A stretch of DNA of 64,000 nucleotides from contig DATNPH010000106.1 in NCBI GenBank assembly GCA_036703315.1, forward strand, positions 16,852-80,851, given 5' to 3'. The notes under the pieces are model-generated. The model had not been told where the DNA came from and did not search any database. It saw only the letters and a program-made list of their open reading frames with translations. Position numbers and translations under genes: made by a program. The stretch comes from DATNPH01 sp036703315 (GTDB lineage Bacteria > Cyanobacteriota > Cyanobacteriia > Cyanobacteriales > Coleofasciculaceae). The stretch's first letter is position 1. Each line of letters opens with the position of its first letter. Positions 26,878 to 36,554 of this stretch are shown here, one piece after another.

Positions 26878-27588
26878 TTAGTTTTTAATAGAAGCGTCTT
26901 TAGAAGATGCTAGCTTTTTCCTCATGCCCCAGCCAAAGCAGACAGCTAATAGAGAGCCACCAATAGTGAAGGGTTCTGGAACAGGCGAGACACGCAGTTG
27001 AGCTATAGAAAAACCATTAGCAGCACCTCCGGATTTGTCTATGAGGGTAATACTTTTAATTAGATCGCCACCGGTGGCGTAAAATCCGAAGTATTTGGCA
27101 CCACTGTCACCAGTTACACGCTGCGATAAGGTTGCCGTGGACGTTACACCATTCATTGCTGTCACCGCAATCTCAAAGAAATCAAAGACTTCTGGCTCGA
27201 CGTACAAGTCAAAGGCAACAATATCAGGGGGTAGTGCAATCTCTAAGGTCGAAGCACCTTTGTTATAGTACACTTCGCCTGTATAGCCATTGCTCCATGT
27301 GTTCCAGCTAGAACCAATAACCCGTTTTTCAACGGGAGAGCTGAAGTTCAAGTTACCAAAGGGTGACCCAAGCGTCGAAAACGATGAAAGTTCAGTAGCC
27401 GAACTTTTAGGAAGCGTGACCATGTTGAACCCTTGATTAGCAAGCGTGTTTGACCCTGTTGTCCACGACCCGGAATCACCCACTGCCACAATAGCCGCAT
27501 TGGCAGCCGATGGATTCACATATGCGGCTCCAAGAGAAACAAACGCTGCTCCTGCCACCGCCATCGACAACTTTTTCAGCTTACTCAT
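26878..27588 (-). CDS. PEP-CTERM sorting-domain protein
   Basis: A 236-residue secreted protein. Signal peptide MSKLKKLSMAVAGAAFVSLG is followed by an all-beta domain. The C-terminus carries the sorting signal SPVPEPFTIGGSLLAVCFGW, a hydrophobic helix, then basic GMRKKLASS. This is the cyanobacterial VPEPFT subclass of PEP-CTERM. It should be processed by the cyanoexosortase A encoded at 25361-26215. The function of the mature domain is unknown, probably surface or matrix related. Confidence 0.9.
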   Translation of the reverse strand: MSKLKKLSMAVAGAAFVSLGAAYVNPSAANAAIVAVGDSGSWTTGSNTLANQGFNMVTLPKSSATELSSFSTLGSPFGNLNFSSPVEKRVIGSSWNTWSNGYTGEVYYNKGASTLEIALPPDIVAFDLYVEPEVFDFFEIAVTAMNGVTSTATLSQRVTGDSGAKYFGFYATGGDLIKSITLIDKSGGAANGFSIAQLRVSPVPEPFTIGGSLLAVCFGWGMRKKLASSKDASIKN

Positions 27589-28576
27589 AGAATTTATTGC
27601 TCCAAAAAAAAGTAAATTTCGAAGGTACTTACTCAGCAGCGCTTAAGCCTTGCTCAGCTCCATCTATTGCAGGGTAGTCTACTTGTTTTTTTAACAACAA
27701 GTGTTTCTACGGAGACTTCATAAAAAAAACATGAGTCGTGGGTTCAGTATGAAGATTATCAAGAATACGTCAGCCGAATTACAGATTGCTTTTGAGCGAG
27801 AATACGCCTAACGATAAGAGTTTTATCGAAAATCATTTATCCTCTGAGGAAGAAAACTCTCTAAATCATCTATCTATGGACTGATATGACCGACGAAGAA
27901 TTGGAAGTCAATAACTAGGGGGAAGACGACAACTTTGTAAAATTTAAAACAAATAAACTCTAGGTGAAAAGAATACCTCGTAATCGCTCAACAGTGGTAA
28001 GGTACAAGACAACAATTTCCCAGCTCAAGTTCCTTAGATTAGTGAGCTGGAGCACTTTCAAGACTTTACTGTTGTACTTGCTGATAAACCAACGTCTAAA
28101 AAGGCGATCGCACCCAACAAACACCAGTAATTCAGTATCACTGCTTGACTGTGTGAATACTACCCCAAACAGACCAGCCGCCGCCGCTACCCCCAAAATA
28201 GATTTTAGTTCCTAACCCCGACAGCTGAGACGGTACTAGCCATAAAGCTTAAGGAACTGCCCCGTTGACAATTAAACTGAAAGCAGCAGCCAGAGCCATC
28301 ACTAATTTAGGTATTAATGCGCTCAATATCATCAAAGTTCTAGCACAAGTAAACGTTCGGTACCTAGCTATAGTACTTATCTGGATCAGCTCTGCTATTT
28401 ATGCAAGGAATCTAGGCATTTTCTAGGAACGCGCTTCTAGTTCAACGCTCATGCTTTGGCTGATTGTGTCATTGATCGCTCTCGGCTGATTGGGATTACA
28501 GCAATTTCAGGTAAGACGGAGAGTAACCGTACAGACAACGCGCTCACCTGATTGCTTCCCATCCATGACAACAGTG
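27589..28576. other. intergenic region with weak gene scars
   Basis: Nearly 1 kb without a supportable gene. On the minus strand, 28249-28332 encodes a 27-residue stretch with signal-peptide character (KLVMALAAAFSLIVNGAVP) that ends at a stop. Frames around 28150-28200 carry a glycine-rich stretch. These may be scars of a second exported protein. Confidence 0.35.
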
Positions 28577-29602
28577 TTAATAAGGCTTAACAGTGAGGTG
28601 AGAACTAGCTGGTTCAGACACAGCACCATTCTCAGAAAACAGTTGATTTCTTAAAAAAGCAGCATAGTCTTTGGCATCAGCGCTAACTAAATGCGTTCCA
28701 TCATAGGTTGTCCAGTGCCTAGGTGGTGGTTCTGGTAGCCACTCAAACTTGCCTATTGGGAAAAGCTCACTCGTTAATGCTTCTATTTGTTTCGCTCTTA
28801 CAGTATTCTGAACACGCTGTTCAACAGGTATATTAAATAAAATTATACGTACTCCATATTTGCTTAATTGTGAAATTTGGTACTTAATAAACTCAATTTA
28901 TTTTCTCAATAAAACTTTTTCCTTCTCAGTTAAAGGAACTTTATTTATCTCAATTTGTTGAGCTATGAGCTTATCTGTTAAGATGGGATCTATATTAACT
29001 ACTTGTCTAATATTACTAAGATTATTAGTTACACTCTCTCTATTCATTAGTCTATGTTTTATAGAACTGAGCATTGGCAAAAAAACACTGACTGGCTGGT
29101 ATTCCTGTCTAAGCATGGGAATGTAGAAACGAGTAGAGTATAAAATTGGATTATAGATATAATCAATATTAGATTTCTCTCGAAGAGCGTCTACTAAAAG
29201 GCTTATTCCCTCAAAGGTATAGAAAGAAATACCTATCGGCAGGGGGAGATTTAAGAGTACTGATATTATTCCATCATCAGAGTTACTAATATTTTTAGTA
29301 GTTGAGTTAGCCAATAAGGCTCCATATTTAAAAGTAGCCAATATAAACAAATTAAATAATATTCCTATTAAAATAAATTTGAATCTCTTGTTTTTGCTTA
29401 CATAAGAGATTTTGAAGCTAGTAATTCCATTTATAAAAATAGAAAGTAGCAGTAGAACTAATAGTTGAGGAGAGTTCCAACTATAAAAAATAAAACTAGA
29501 AACTATAAGGGTTATAACTTGTATATTAATAAATGCTGGTATGTAATAAACAAAAAATGTCAGTACTAATAATACTAAAAAGGCAAAACTATTGAACAAC
29601 AT
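28577..29602 (-). pseudogene. broken MBOAT acyltransferase / SGNH-domain fusion
   Basis: The minus frame from 29602 begins as an AlgI-like MBOAT protein (membrane helices and LPLPIGISFYTFEGISLLVDALRE). After residue 150 it changes to sequence typical of the DltD/AlgX-like partner (FLPMLSSIKHRLMNRESVTNNLSNIRQ at its core). A TAA at 28898-28900 then interrupts it. The same frame continues without another stop to 28577, with VRIILFNIPVEQ and the SGNH-type ending YDGTHLVSADAKDYAAFLR. The simplest reading is an internal deletion that fused two neighbouring genes, followed by a nonsense change. The pair would have acetylated a surface polysaccharide. Confidence 0.75.
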
Positions 29603-29772
29603 TATATATAACTAAATTAGTTTATCAATTTTTTTAGATTCAAATGTCAAGATTTAGCTCTAAATGGTACGAAGTTAACCAGGTTTGTAGTCCGCGCTTT
29701 AAGCTTACAGTGCTAACGACTAGCCGTGCAATGTTCTTAACTTAGTACCATTCTTGTTAAGACAGAAGATGC

Positions 29773-31248
29773 TCACTCTAAGTCCACATAGTCTTCCAAA
29801 TCTGTGATTTGGGGGTCGGGGAACTGCTTTAATAAACGCCAAATCACAATGTAGCTCCCATCAGAATGCTGATGGACCGGTTGAAAAGCGATTAGCACAT
29901 CGCTGCTGGGTGTCTCTAATATCTGGTCAAGGTAGCGGCGTTGCGCCCTAGAAATCGATTCGCGTTTGAGAAGCACCTCTGGCAACTGAAACTGAATCAA
30001 TCTGAGCAAATAAGTATTATTCAATACTATTGGTGCTTGAGTGGATACTGATAAGCTCACAGCAGGAAAAGCTGCTTCATCCTTACCAGTGAGCAAGCGC
30101 CGTCGCTCAACTTGTAGGGCTTCCAGTTGTTGCGGCGGGGAATACTTGAGGAAAAGTTCTCGCTGGTTTTGGGATAGGGTACGAATATTTTTTAGAGTAG
30201 CACCGAGGTTTTCTAGAGACACTTCACCCAAGTTCACCATAAACCCGTAATCTAGTTCCGGCATCGGAATCTGGAAGTTATCCTTTTCAATCTGAATGGC
30301 AAAACGGGGTGTAAAACCACTGGTGCTTTGTTTTAGGGGGGCAAACGGAAATCGCTCTGCTACAGTCGGTTGCAGACGATTTCGTAGCTGATTTGGATCA
30401 AGGCGGTAGCTTTGGGCTGGTAACACACGGGCAATGCCGGTGTTAGGCTGAGCAAGAAAGTTCGCATACTGTTGAGGTTCTGTAGATAAGAGTCCATAGG
30501 TGCCGCGATCGATAATCTCCGCATTCGGCGCTGGGTCGAGAATCTTGACATCCGATGGAAAAGCGGGCAAGGCTGAGAGTAGTTGTTTCCGTGCTGTCGA
30601 GAGAGCAACAGTGGTTGGTTGAGGCGGTGCGATCGCCGGCTGAAATGGCGGTTCCTCAGCAATGGCTGTCTTCATCGGTAAACCAATCACTGGTGGTTCT
30701 GGAACTGGTATTTCCGATACTGCCCTAAATCTGGGTTTAACTGGATTCTGAAAGTTGAGCGGTGAACTCAATAAGGGTTCATAGGGGGATGGTCGGACAG
30801 TGGGGGCAGCTAGACCCGCTAGCATGGGTAAACGCAGATCTAGCTGTGAAACTACTGGTTTTAGTTGCTGTGTTGAAGCATAAAGAGCACAGAATACTTG
30901 TCTTTGGGGTACACTCAAGCCACTAGCTACATTTGGAGAACTGGTACTATTGCCACATAGAAAGCTGGGAATTCGGTATTGGCTTTGAAGAAACCGTTCA
31001 ACCTCTCCCGACTGAAGAACTAATCGTCCCCGCACCGCTTCCACCTCATTGAGATCTGGCTGAGCGATCGCTCTTTGAATTTGAGTAATTAAATAGAGTT
31101 GATCTTGCACAAGTCGCTGTGCTTGAGACCAAAAATCCTGCGAGGAGAGACTTTGGCTCAGCACATTTTGTGAGTCGGCGGCTGACGCCCCTAGACTTGG
31201 TAACAAGGCTGAGAAAGGCAGCAACATTAGTAAGGAAAAGTAGCGCAT
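29773..31248 (-). CDS. exported proline-rich protein, function unknown
   Basis: About 491 residues if started at the Met at 31248 (MRYFSLLMLLPFSALLP, a signal peptide cleaved near GASA). The open frame extends 20 residues further to 31308, but those do not fit the export signal. A helical domain (about 25-150) is followed by a proline-rich region (150-250) and a second domain with EKDNFQIPMPELDYGFM and a C-terminal part with LLKRESISRAQRRYLDQIL. I recognise no family. It is the last gene of the minus-strand surface region. Function unknown. Confidence 0.65.
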   Translation of the reverse strand: MRYFSLLMLLPFSALLPSLGASAADSQNVLSQSLSSQDFWSQAQRLVQDQLYLITQIQRAIAQPDLNEVEAVRGRLVLQSGEVERFLQSQYRIPSFLCGNSTSSPNVASGLSVPQRQVFCALYASTQQLKPVVSQLDLRLPMLAGLAAPTVRPSPYEPLLSSPLNFQNPVKPRFRAVSEIPVPEPPVIGLPMKTAIAEEPPFQPAIAPPQPTTVALSTARKQLLSALPAFPSDVKILDPAPNAEIIDRGTYGLLSTEPQQYANFLAQPNTGIARVLPAQSYRLDPNQLRNRLQPTVAERFPFAPLKQSTSGFTPRFAIQIEKDNFQIPMPELDYGFMVNLGEVSLENLGATLKNIRTLSQNQRELFLKYSPPQQLEALQVERRRLLTGKDEAAFPAVSLSVSTQAPIVLNNTYLLRLIQFQLPEVLLKRESISRAQRRYLDQILETPSSDVLIAFQPVHQHSDGSYIVIWRLLKQFPDPQITDLEDYVDLE

Positions 31249-31402
31249 ATTAGATGCCAAGCAGTTTATGAAGCTCAGTTTGCCCAAAACTCCGGCAATG
31301 GTTATCACGATAGGGAAAGTATTTAGAAAAGTACGCTAAAGTCTATAGCGATAATCTTACAAATTAAGCTCATCCTACGCATAAATAACGTGGGATGCAA
31401 GC

Positions 31403-31466
31403 GTTAGTGGTTAGTGGTTAGTGGTTAGTAGTTAGTGGTTAGTGGTTAGTAGTTAGTGGTTAATAG
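31403..31466. repeat. simple tandem repeat of GTTAGTG/GTTAGTA units
   Basis: About nine imperfect 7-base units (gttagtg, gttagta) in a row. Such runs occur at several intergenic sites of this window and look like slippage products with no spacers, not CRISPR. Confidence 0.8.
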
Positions 31467-31524
31467 TTTTTTTTCTCACCACTAACTACTATTCAGATCT
31501 TGCACCAGCCTACTCACTCTGCCA

Positions 31525-31684
31525 GGGACTTAAGGATACTGTTGGCGAATTCAGAAAACCTAACCCCCCAGCCCCCTTCCCTGCGAAGGAAGGGGGAGCC
31601 GGAAAGCCCCTCTCCTCTTAGGGGAGGGGTTGGGGAGGGGTCTGCCCCCCCCCAGTTAATTGACCAACAGTATCCTTAAGTCCC
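31525..31684. mobile_element. MITE-like element with 21-base perfect inverted repeats
   Basis: The ends 31525-31545 (beginning GGGACTTAAGGATACTG) and 31664-31684 are perfect reverse complements over 21 bases. They enclose about 118 bases that include two C/G-rich hairpins (CCCCTTCC/GGAAGGGG and CCCCTCTCC/GGGGAGGGG regions). There is no coding capacity. A non-autonomous DNA transposon is the most likely reading. No clear target-site duplication is visible. Confidence 0.6.
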
Positions 31685-31698
31685 TTGCTCATAGATCA

Positions 31699-31890
31699 AG
31701 TCCTCTCAAGAGGACTAAATGCTTTTTCTACAAGAATTTCAGGGGAGCATCCCGTTTTTGCAAATGTACCTCTGTAGGGGCGCTCTTGCCTTGCGCCCCT
31801 ACAATGCTAAACAAGAAAAATTGGGAGCATCCAAATTTCAGTCCACTTCAGTGGACTTAATCTATGAGCCGGGAGTTCAAACTCCCGGCT
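31699..31890. repeat. four consecutive hairpins
   Basis: 31699-31716 (AGTCCTCT-CA-AGAGGACT), 31773-31803 (11-base stem TGTAGGGGCGC with a 9-base loop), 31840-31857 (AGTCCACT-TC-AGTGGACT) and 31867-31890 (10-base stem AGCCGGGAGT with loop TCAA). The last lies 33 bases beyond the stop of the minus-strand kinase gene and could act as a terminator, though no T-tract follows. The phrase GGGAGCATCC occurs twice between them. Confidence 0.65.
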
Positions 31891-31922
31891 GTTTAGCGAA
31901 TTGCTCCTAACCAACTCAAAAA

Positions 31923-34900
31923 TCAAAATTTTTCGGTGAGGGGAAATTGTAGTGTAAAAGTTGTTTGACTTTTAGAACTGTTTACCTGAATGGTGCCCTT
32001 CAACTGTTCTACCAGTTTTTTAACCAGTGCTAATCCCAAGCCAGTTCCGCCATGTTTCCAAGGGTCATTATTCGGAATGCGATAAAACTTATCGAAAATG
32101 TGCATGAGTTCCTCCTGCGGAATCTCAACCCCAGTATTGCTCACGTATACTTGTAAAGTATCATTTACAGCTTGAGCGGACACCGTAATTGTTCCTCCTG
32201 GAGGAGTGTACTTACAAGCATTGTTAAGCACTTCAGTTAAAATTCGCTCCAGATTGGTTAAGTCAGTAGTAAGGGTAGGCAACTGGGAGGGAATATTAAT
32301 CTGTAAGTGTTGCTGCTGATTCTCTGCACGTTCGATGAAAGGTTCTGCAATGCTGGGAATCCATATCTTTGGGTCAATCGTCGTCAGCATTAAGGGTTCA
32401 GTTCCTGCCTCAATCCGTGACAAATCCAGCAGATTATTGATCAGACTGATTTCTCGCTGGCACTCGTCCTGCAAGATATGGAAGTATCGAGCGGCTGCCT
32501 TGAGGTTACCGTCGAATAAGCCTGTCTGAGCCAGTTCCATTTCCAATAATTGAGCCGCCATTCTGATGTTGCACACAGGTGTGCGTAACTCATGAGAAAC
32601 TGTACTTAGGAAATCATCTTTGAGACGATTGAGTTTTTCCAGTTCCTCGACTTGAGCATGTGCGGCTTGGTAGAGGCGGGCTTGACGCATGGCGATCGCA
32701 CATTGATTCGCCACCTGTTGCACTAGCCGGATATCTTGCTCAGCAAAGCCATAGTACTTATTATTCAGTAACCATAAGTCACCTAGGACTCCCTGATCAT
32801 CAAAAATCGGACAGACCAATTTAGCAATCTGACCCTGAACCGAGTCGGCAGAAACTGAGCAAAATTGGAAACACTGACCTTGTAAAAGTTGACTATAAAT
32901 CTCAGGGAAGGCTGTCATCTGAACCACATTCCTTAGGGTTGGAGAATCTAAGGTCGTGTACTCATAGCAAATCGTAGAAGTACCTTTGTCGAAGTCGTAC
33001 AAGGCAGCATTACAACCATTCACCCCAAGCCCAATGGCTAGTTCCTGCACAGCTGTTTGCAAAATCTGAGCTTCATCAAGACTGTCACGCACCCGGTCAG
33101 TAATCCGTTTAAGTGTCGCTTCAAACTCAAACGCTAACTCCAACTGAGCCGTTCGTGCTTGTACCTGGCGCTCCAAGTTAACGTTGAGTCGCTGCACCTG
33201 CTGAAACAGTTGGGATTGTTGAATAGCGATCGCCAATTGGTCAGCCACTGCACAAGTTAACTCCACCTCCACGTTCTGCCAAGACGAGGAGGGATTATTT
33301 TTCACTAAACTGAAACTGCCCCAGACTAAGGAGCCAAAGTGCAACGGAACTAACAACCAGGCTCCAGGAAAGGTTTGAGCAATCTTTAGGTTAATTTCAT
33401 CCTTACAAGTGCTAAGCTCGTCAATCCGAACAACTTCTAATCGCTTCAGGCGAGTGGCAATCTCATTGCCTTCATCGGGAATTTCTAGCCCTAGAGCACT
33501 TGGTAAATCAAGATTTTGGCAATAATGAGCTACATTGAGCCAAACCTTTCGTTCTGGCAGATATTGTACAATCGAAGCTCGGTCAGCTTGCAGAAGATTG
33601 GCAACCTCAAAAGTGGCTGTGGAAAAAATGGTCTTCAAATCGAGGGAATTGCGGATGGTTTGAATCACCCGATTCAGTGCCTGCTCTCTCTGAATTTGAT
33701 GTTGAGTTTGTTTGTAAAGTTCGCTCTGTTGAATCGCGATCGCTAATTGGGTTGCCAGTTGTTTGAGAAGATCGATTTCAAACTGCTGCCACTGCCGTGG
33801 TTCACTACATTGATGGGCAATTAGCAATCCCCATAATTGTTTTCCTTGCAGGATGGGCACCACCAATTTAGCCTTCACCCCAAACTGTTTTACAAATTCT
33901 GCTAGACAAGGTGACACCTCAGCCTGCTCTATGTCGTTAATCGCAAGAATTCGTCCTTGGCTGTACAATCGCTGGGACGCTTGAGGAAAAACTTCCTCTG
34001 GAAAAGTCTGCCCCAAAACAGCAGGCAAGCCAGGAACGACAGCCTCTGTCACAGTACTCCCCGTTCCATTGGACCAAACCCGATAGAGCAAAACTCGGTC
34101 AGCTGTAAGAAACTGCTGCACTTGCGCTACCGTCGTGTTGAGAATCTCCTCCAAGTTCAAGGACTGGCGAATGTGTTGAGAGATAGCCGCCACCAAGCGC
34201 TCCCTTAGAATCTGCTGCTGCAATGCTTCCTCAGCTTGCTTACGTTCAGCAATTTCCTGTTGAAGTTGTTCATTAGCACGTTGAAGTTCGGCAGTGTGTT
34301 CTCTGACCAACTGTTCAAGATGGTGGCGGTACTTGCTTAGTTCTTCCTCTATCCCCTTTGGTTCCGTAATGTCACGCAGTAGCCAATGCAGAGCGACTAA
34401 CTTGCCAGTGCGATCGCGCGCAGGAGCTACTTTTAAGGAAATGTCACTGTACCAGCGCTTACGCGGTTGCAGACGTACTACGCATTCGTGTACCTTGTTT
34501 CCTTTGCTAGCTAGCTTCAGTTGAGAGTCAAAAGTCAGACGCTCTGACTGAGCAACGAAACTGATCAACGATTTGCCTACCAAAAACGTCTGTGAGAAAG
34601 TGAGTAGGTTAGCAGCCGCACAGTTGGCTTCCTGAATCATTCCTTCTGCATCGGTTACCAAGTAACCATCTGGTGCAAATTCAAATAGCTCTCGGTAGCG
34701 CTGGCGTTCGGCTTCCACAGTCTGATGAGTAACCACCAACTCCTCATGCAGCTGTACGAGGTCCTCACTCTGCTGGCTCAGCTGCTCTTGGACTACAAGT
34801 ATCTCTTCCAAGCTGCTGGAAAGCTCCTCGCTAATGTCCTTTAGTCGTTGCCGCTCATGAGGCAACTCAGACGCGGCTTGCGTTGCTACCGTGCTATCAA

Positions 34901-35465
34901 TCTGTTTCAATAGGGTGGCTATACGCGATCGCCAGTCCTTTACCTGCTGAGCCAACTCGTCTATTTTCATGCCGTAACACGGCTGAGATTCTTGTGCGAC
35001 TATCTCCACCGCTTGGTGTTCACTAAATCCCTCGCTAATCAATAAATAGACGGTATTGACCCCTGTGCCTTGAAGAGCTTGAGCCGTCACGGTTACGGAT
35101 ACGCTACTACCATCCTTGTGGAGCAAGCAAAACTTTCCCTTCACCACTTGAGCTGGATGTTGTGCTAGATCCGTAAACTCGGCTTGCAGCTTTGCTCGGT
35201 TTTCCGGATGAACAAGGCTGAAAACTGGCTGCTCAATCAATTCCTCAACAGCGTAGCCTAAACTTGCTGCTCCCACTGGGTTAACAGCGAGCACCATTCC
35301 CGTCGAGTCTAAGGTGAAATAAATAGATGGAAGGCTCCCCTGAGGGATGCTGCCCCCCTCCGGTTCATCTTCAGTTGGGTGCACAGCGGCTACAGATTGC
35401 CTATGTTCTGAGGGGGTTTCACTGGTGCGATCATTATCTAACATCAGTTGAGGCTTGAGGCTCAT
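31923..35465 (-). CDS. PAS/GAF sensor histidine kinase
   Basis: An 1180-residue soluble kinase. The order is PAS (about 45-160), a coiled coil, PAS (255-370), a coiled coil, three GAF domains (about 420-575, 600-765 and 790-950), HisKA with SHELRTPVCNIRMAAQLL, and HATPase_c with NNACKYTPPGG and the G-box HGGTGLGLALVKKLV near the C-terminus. No receiver domain and no membrane helix are seen. The GAF domains lack an obvious bilin-binding Cys-His pair, so a phytochrome role is not supported. The partner regulator is not adjacent. Confidence 0.9.
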   Translation of the reverse strand: MSLKPQLMLDNDRTSETPSEHRQSVAAVHPTEDEPEGGSIPQGSLPSIYFTLDSTGMVLAVNPVGAASLGYAVEELIEQPVFSLVHPENRAKLQAEFTDLAQHPAQVVKGKFCLLHKDGSSVSVTVTAQALQGTGVNTVYLLISEGFSEHQAVEIVAQESQPCYGMKIDELAQQVKDWRSRIATLLKQIDSTVATQAASELPHERQRLKDISEELSSSLEEILVVQEQLSQQSEDLVQLHEELVVTHQTVEAERQRYRELFEFAPDGYLVTDAEGMIQEANCAAANLLTFSQTFLVGKSLISFVAQSERLTFDSQLKLASKGNKVHECVVRLQPRKRWYSDISLKVAPARDRTGKLVALHWLLRDITEPKGIEEELSKYRHHLEQLVREHTAELQRANEQLQQEIAERKQAEEALQQQILRERLVAAISQHIRQSLNLEEILNTTVAQVQQFLTADRVLLYRVWSNGTGSTVTEAVVPGLPAVLGQTFPEEVFPQASQRLYSQGRILAINDIEQAEVSPCLAEFVKQFGVKAKLVVPILQGKQLWGLLIAHQCSEPRQWQQFEIDLLKQLATQLAIAIQQSELYKQTQHQIQREQALNRVIQTIRNSLDLKTIFSTATFEVANLLQADRASIVQYLPERKVWLNVAHYCQNLDLPSALGLEIPDEGNEIATRLKRLEVVRIDELSTCKDEINLKIAQTFPGAWLLVPLHFGSLVWGSFSLVKNNPSSSWQNVEVELTCAVADQLAIAIQQSQLFQQVQRLNVNLERQVQARTAQLELAFEFEATLKRITDRVRDSLDEAQILQTAVQELAIGLGVNGCNAALYDFDKGTSTICYEYTTLDSPTLRNVVQMTAFPEIYSQLLQGQCFQFCSVSADSVQGQIAKLVCPIFDDQGVLGDLWLLNNKYYGFAEQDIRLVQQVANQCAIAMRQARLYQAAHAQVEELEKLNRLKDDFLSTVSHELRTPVCNIRMAAQLLEMELAQTGLFDGNLKAAARYFHILQDECQREISLINNLLDLSRIEAGTEPLMLTTIDPKIWIPSIAEPFIERAENQQQHLQINIPSQLPTLTTDLTNLERILTEVLNNACKYTPPGGTITVSAQAVNDTLQVYVSNTGVEIPQEELMHIFDKFYRIPNNDPWKHGGTGLGLALVKKLVEQLKGTIQVNSSKSQTTFTLQFPLTEKF

Positions 35466-35996
35466 GTTGAGATACCTGCCTTCGATTAAAACTGATTGGC
35501 TTGAGACAAGCCTTTAATTGCCAAAAGTATTGAGGTTAAAAAAAATTAACCCTAGAAAGCTGATACACCCAGTTTTCTGTGCAAACTTGTCTCTTTCTTT
35601 AGCTTCCACTATTAAAGATGAAAAATTGCACTCTGTTAGGAAAGGAAACATTATACCTGTAATACAAATCATACCTAGCGTTTTACGAGCACTGAAGGGC
35701 TAACCCCTTGACTCTCTGGCACTCGTTTGGGTATTTAGATATATTAATTCTACTCGTTAGCCAATTAATAGGAAAATTATTATCACCAGGTCTCACTAAG
35801 ACAAATATCTAGAGAAACAACCAGCTCCTATTGGCGAATCAGGCTTAATATTGTATCTATTTTCCCTTGTTATTCAGCAAGAAATAGACAATGACATTAG
35901 TGACTGAGAATTAAATTTATTTTAATTGAGAAACTTAAATACGTTGCCCTAAACTATATCCTAAGATAGAGGCACTTAAGTCTTATTGAAGTCTTT

Positions 35997-36040
35997 TCAT
36001 CCCAGCGCCGGCTCTATGGGGAGGGCGTGGGGCTTCCCTA
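35997..36040. repeat. IS200/IS605-end-like palindrome
   Basis: TTTCATCCCA, then a CGCC/GGCG stem-loop and TGGGGCTT. The same frame of motifs as at 22962-23000, with a different stem. It is a second solitary copy of the same type of element end. Confidence 0.45.
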
Positions 36041-36159
36041 TTAATTAAGTTATTTATCTATGAATTAAGACATTTCGCAGTGGATTAAGCTATCTCACAT
36101 TAAGTTGCCATCTCATCGCTTGGGGGGAAGGGTAAGGGAAAAAGGCTTTTAAATCAACT

Positions 36160-36229
36160 ATTACCTATTACCTATCACCTATTACCTATTACCTACTACC
36201 TATCACCTATTACCCATTACCCATTCCCT
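36160..36229. repeat. simple tandem repeat of 7- to 8-base ATTACCT-like units
   Basis: About nine imperfect units of attacct, atcacct or attaccc. There are no unique spacers, so it is not a CRISPR array. Confidence 0.8.
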
Positions 36230-36263
36230 AGCCGCAATGCAACTTAAGCGATCGACAGCTTAG

Positions 36264-36554
36264 CTAACTCTCAGCAGAGCGTTTCCGATGCACCTGAACG
36301 CGCTTATCCGGCTTTTGCTTCTTAACCCAAGAGAGAAACTTTTGCATCTGGGGTTCACTTGTTAGCTTTTCTAGAGAATTGAGTTCCTGAGCTAAACGCT
36401 TGTTGTCAAACAGATTGTGTATCTGCCGATGGCAGGGGGAGCAAATGTTGACTGTTGGTCCAGGCTCAGCCTTTTTTTGTTTGACTTTCTGTTTGGGAAT
36501 CAGATGATGGACTGTTAAACGATACACTTCTCGTTCACACAATTCACACTTCAT
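36264..36554 (-). CDS. HNH endonuclease-domain protein
   Basis: A 96-residue protein built around one HNH fold. Cys pairs CELC at the N-terminus and CSPC in the middle probably bind a structural zinc. The catalytic HNH-type histidines are in VHHLIPK and CHRQIHNLF. The C-terminal third is a basic helix (WVKKQKPDKRVQVHRKR). This is a stand-alone small HNH protein of the kind common in cyanobacteria. DNA nicking is inferred from the family; the target is unknown. Confidence 0.8.
   Translation of the reverse strand: MKCELCEREVYRLTVHHLIPKQKVKQKKAEPGPTVNICSPCHRQIHNLFDNKRLAQELNSLEKLTSEPQMQKFLSWVKKQKPDKRVQVHRKRSAES

Larger units (their letters stand above)
35466..36263. other. intergenic region with repeats
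   Basis: About 800 bases between two minus-strand genes. It holds an IS200/IS605-end-like palindrome (35997-36040), a long simple repeat (36160-36229) and otherwise AT-rich sequence. A short frame at 35518-35703 has no family support. Confidence 0.5.

Noticed and set aside
27960..28215. Two opposing short frames in the surface-gene region
   Set aside because: Neither has a start context or recognisable domain; the region looks like eroded sequence.
31403..31466. Possible CRISPR array
   Set aside because: Units are 7 bases long and contiguous, with no unique spacers and no cas genes nearby.
35518..35703. 61-residue plus frame upstream of the histidine kinase
   Set aside because: No ribosome site, no domain, and it lies in AT-rich promoter sequence.
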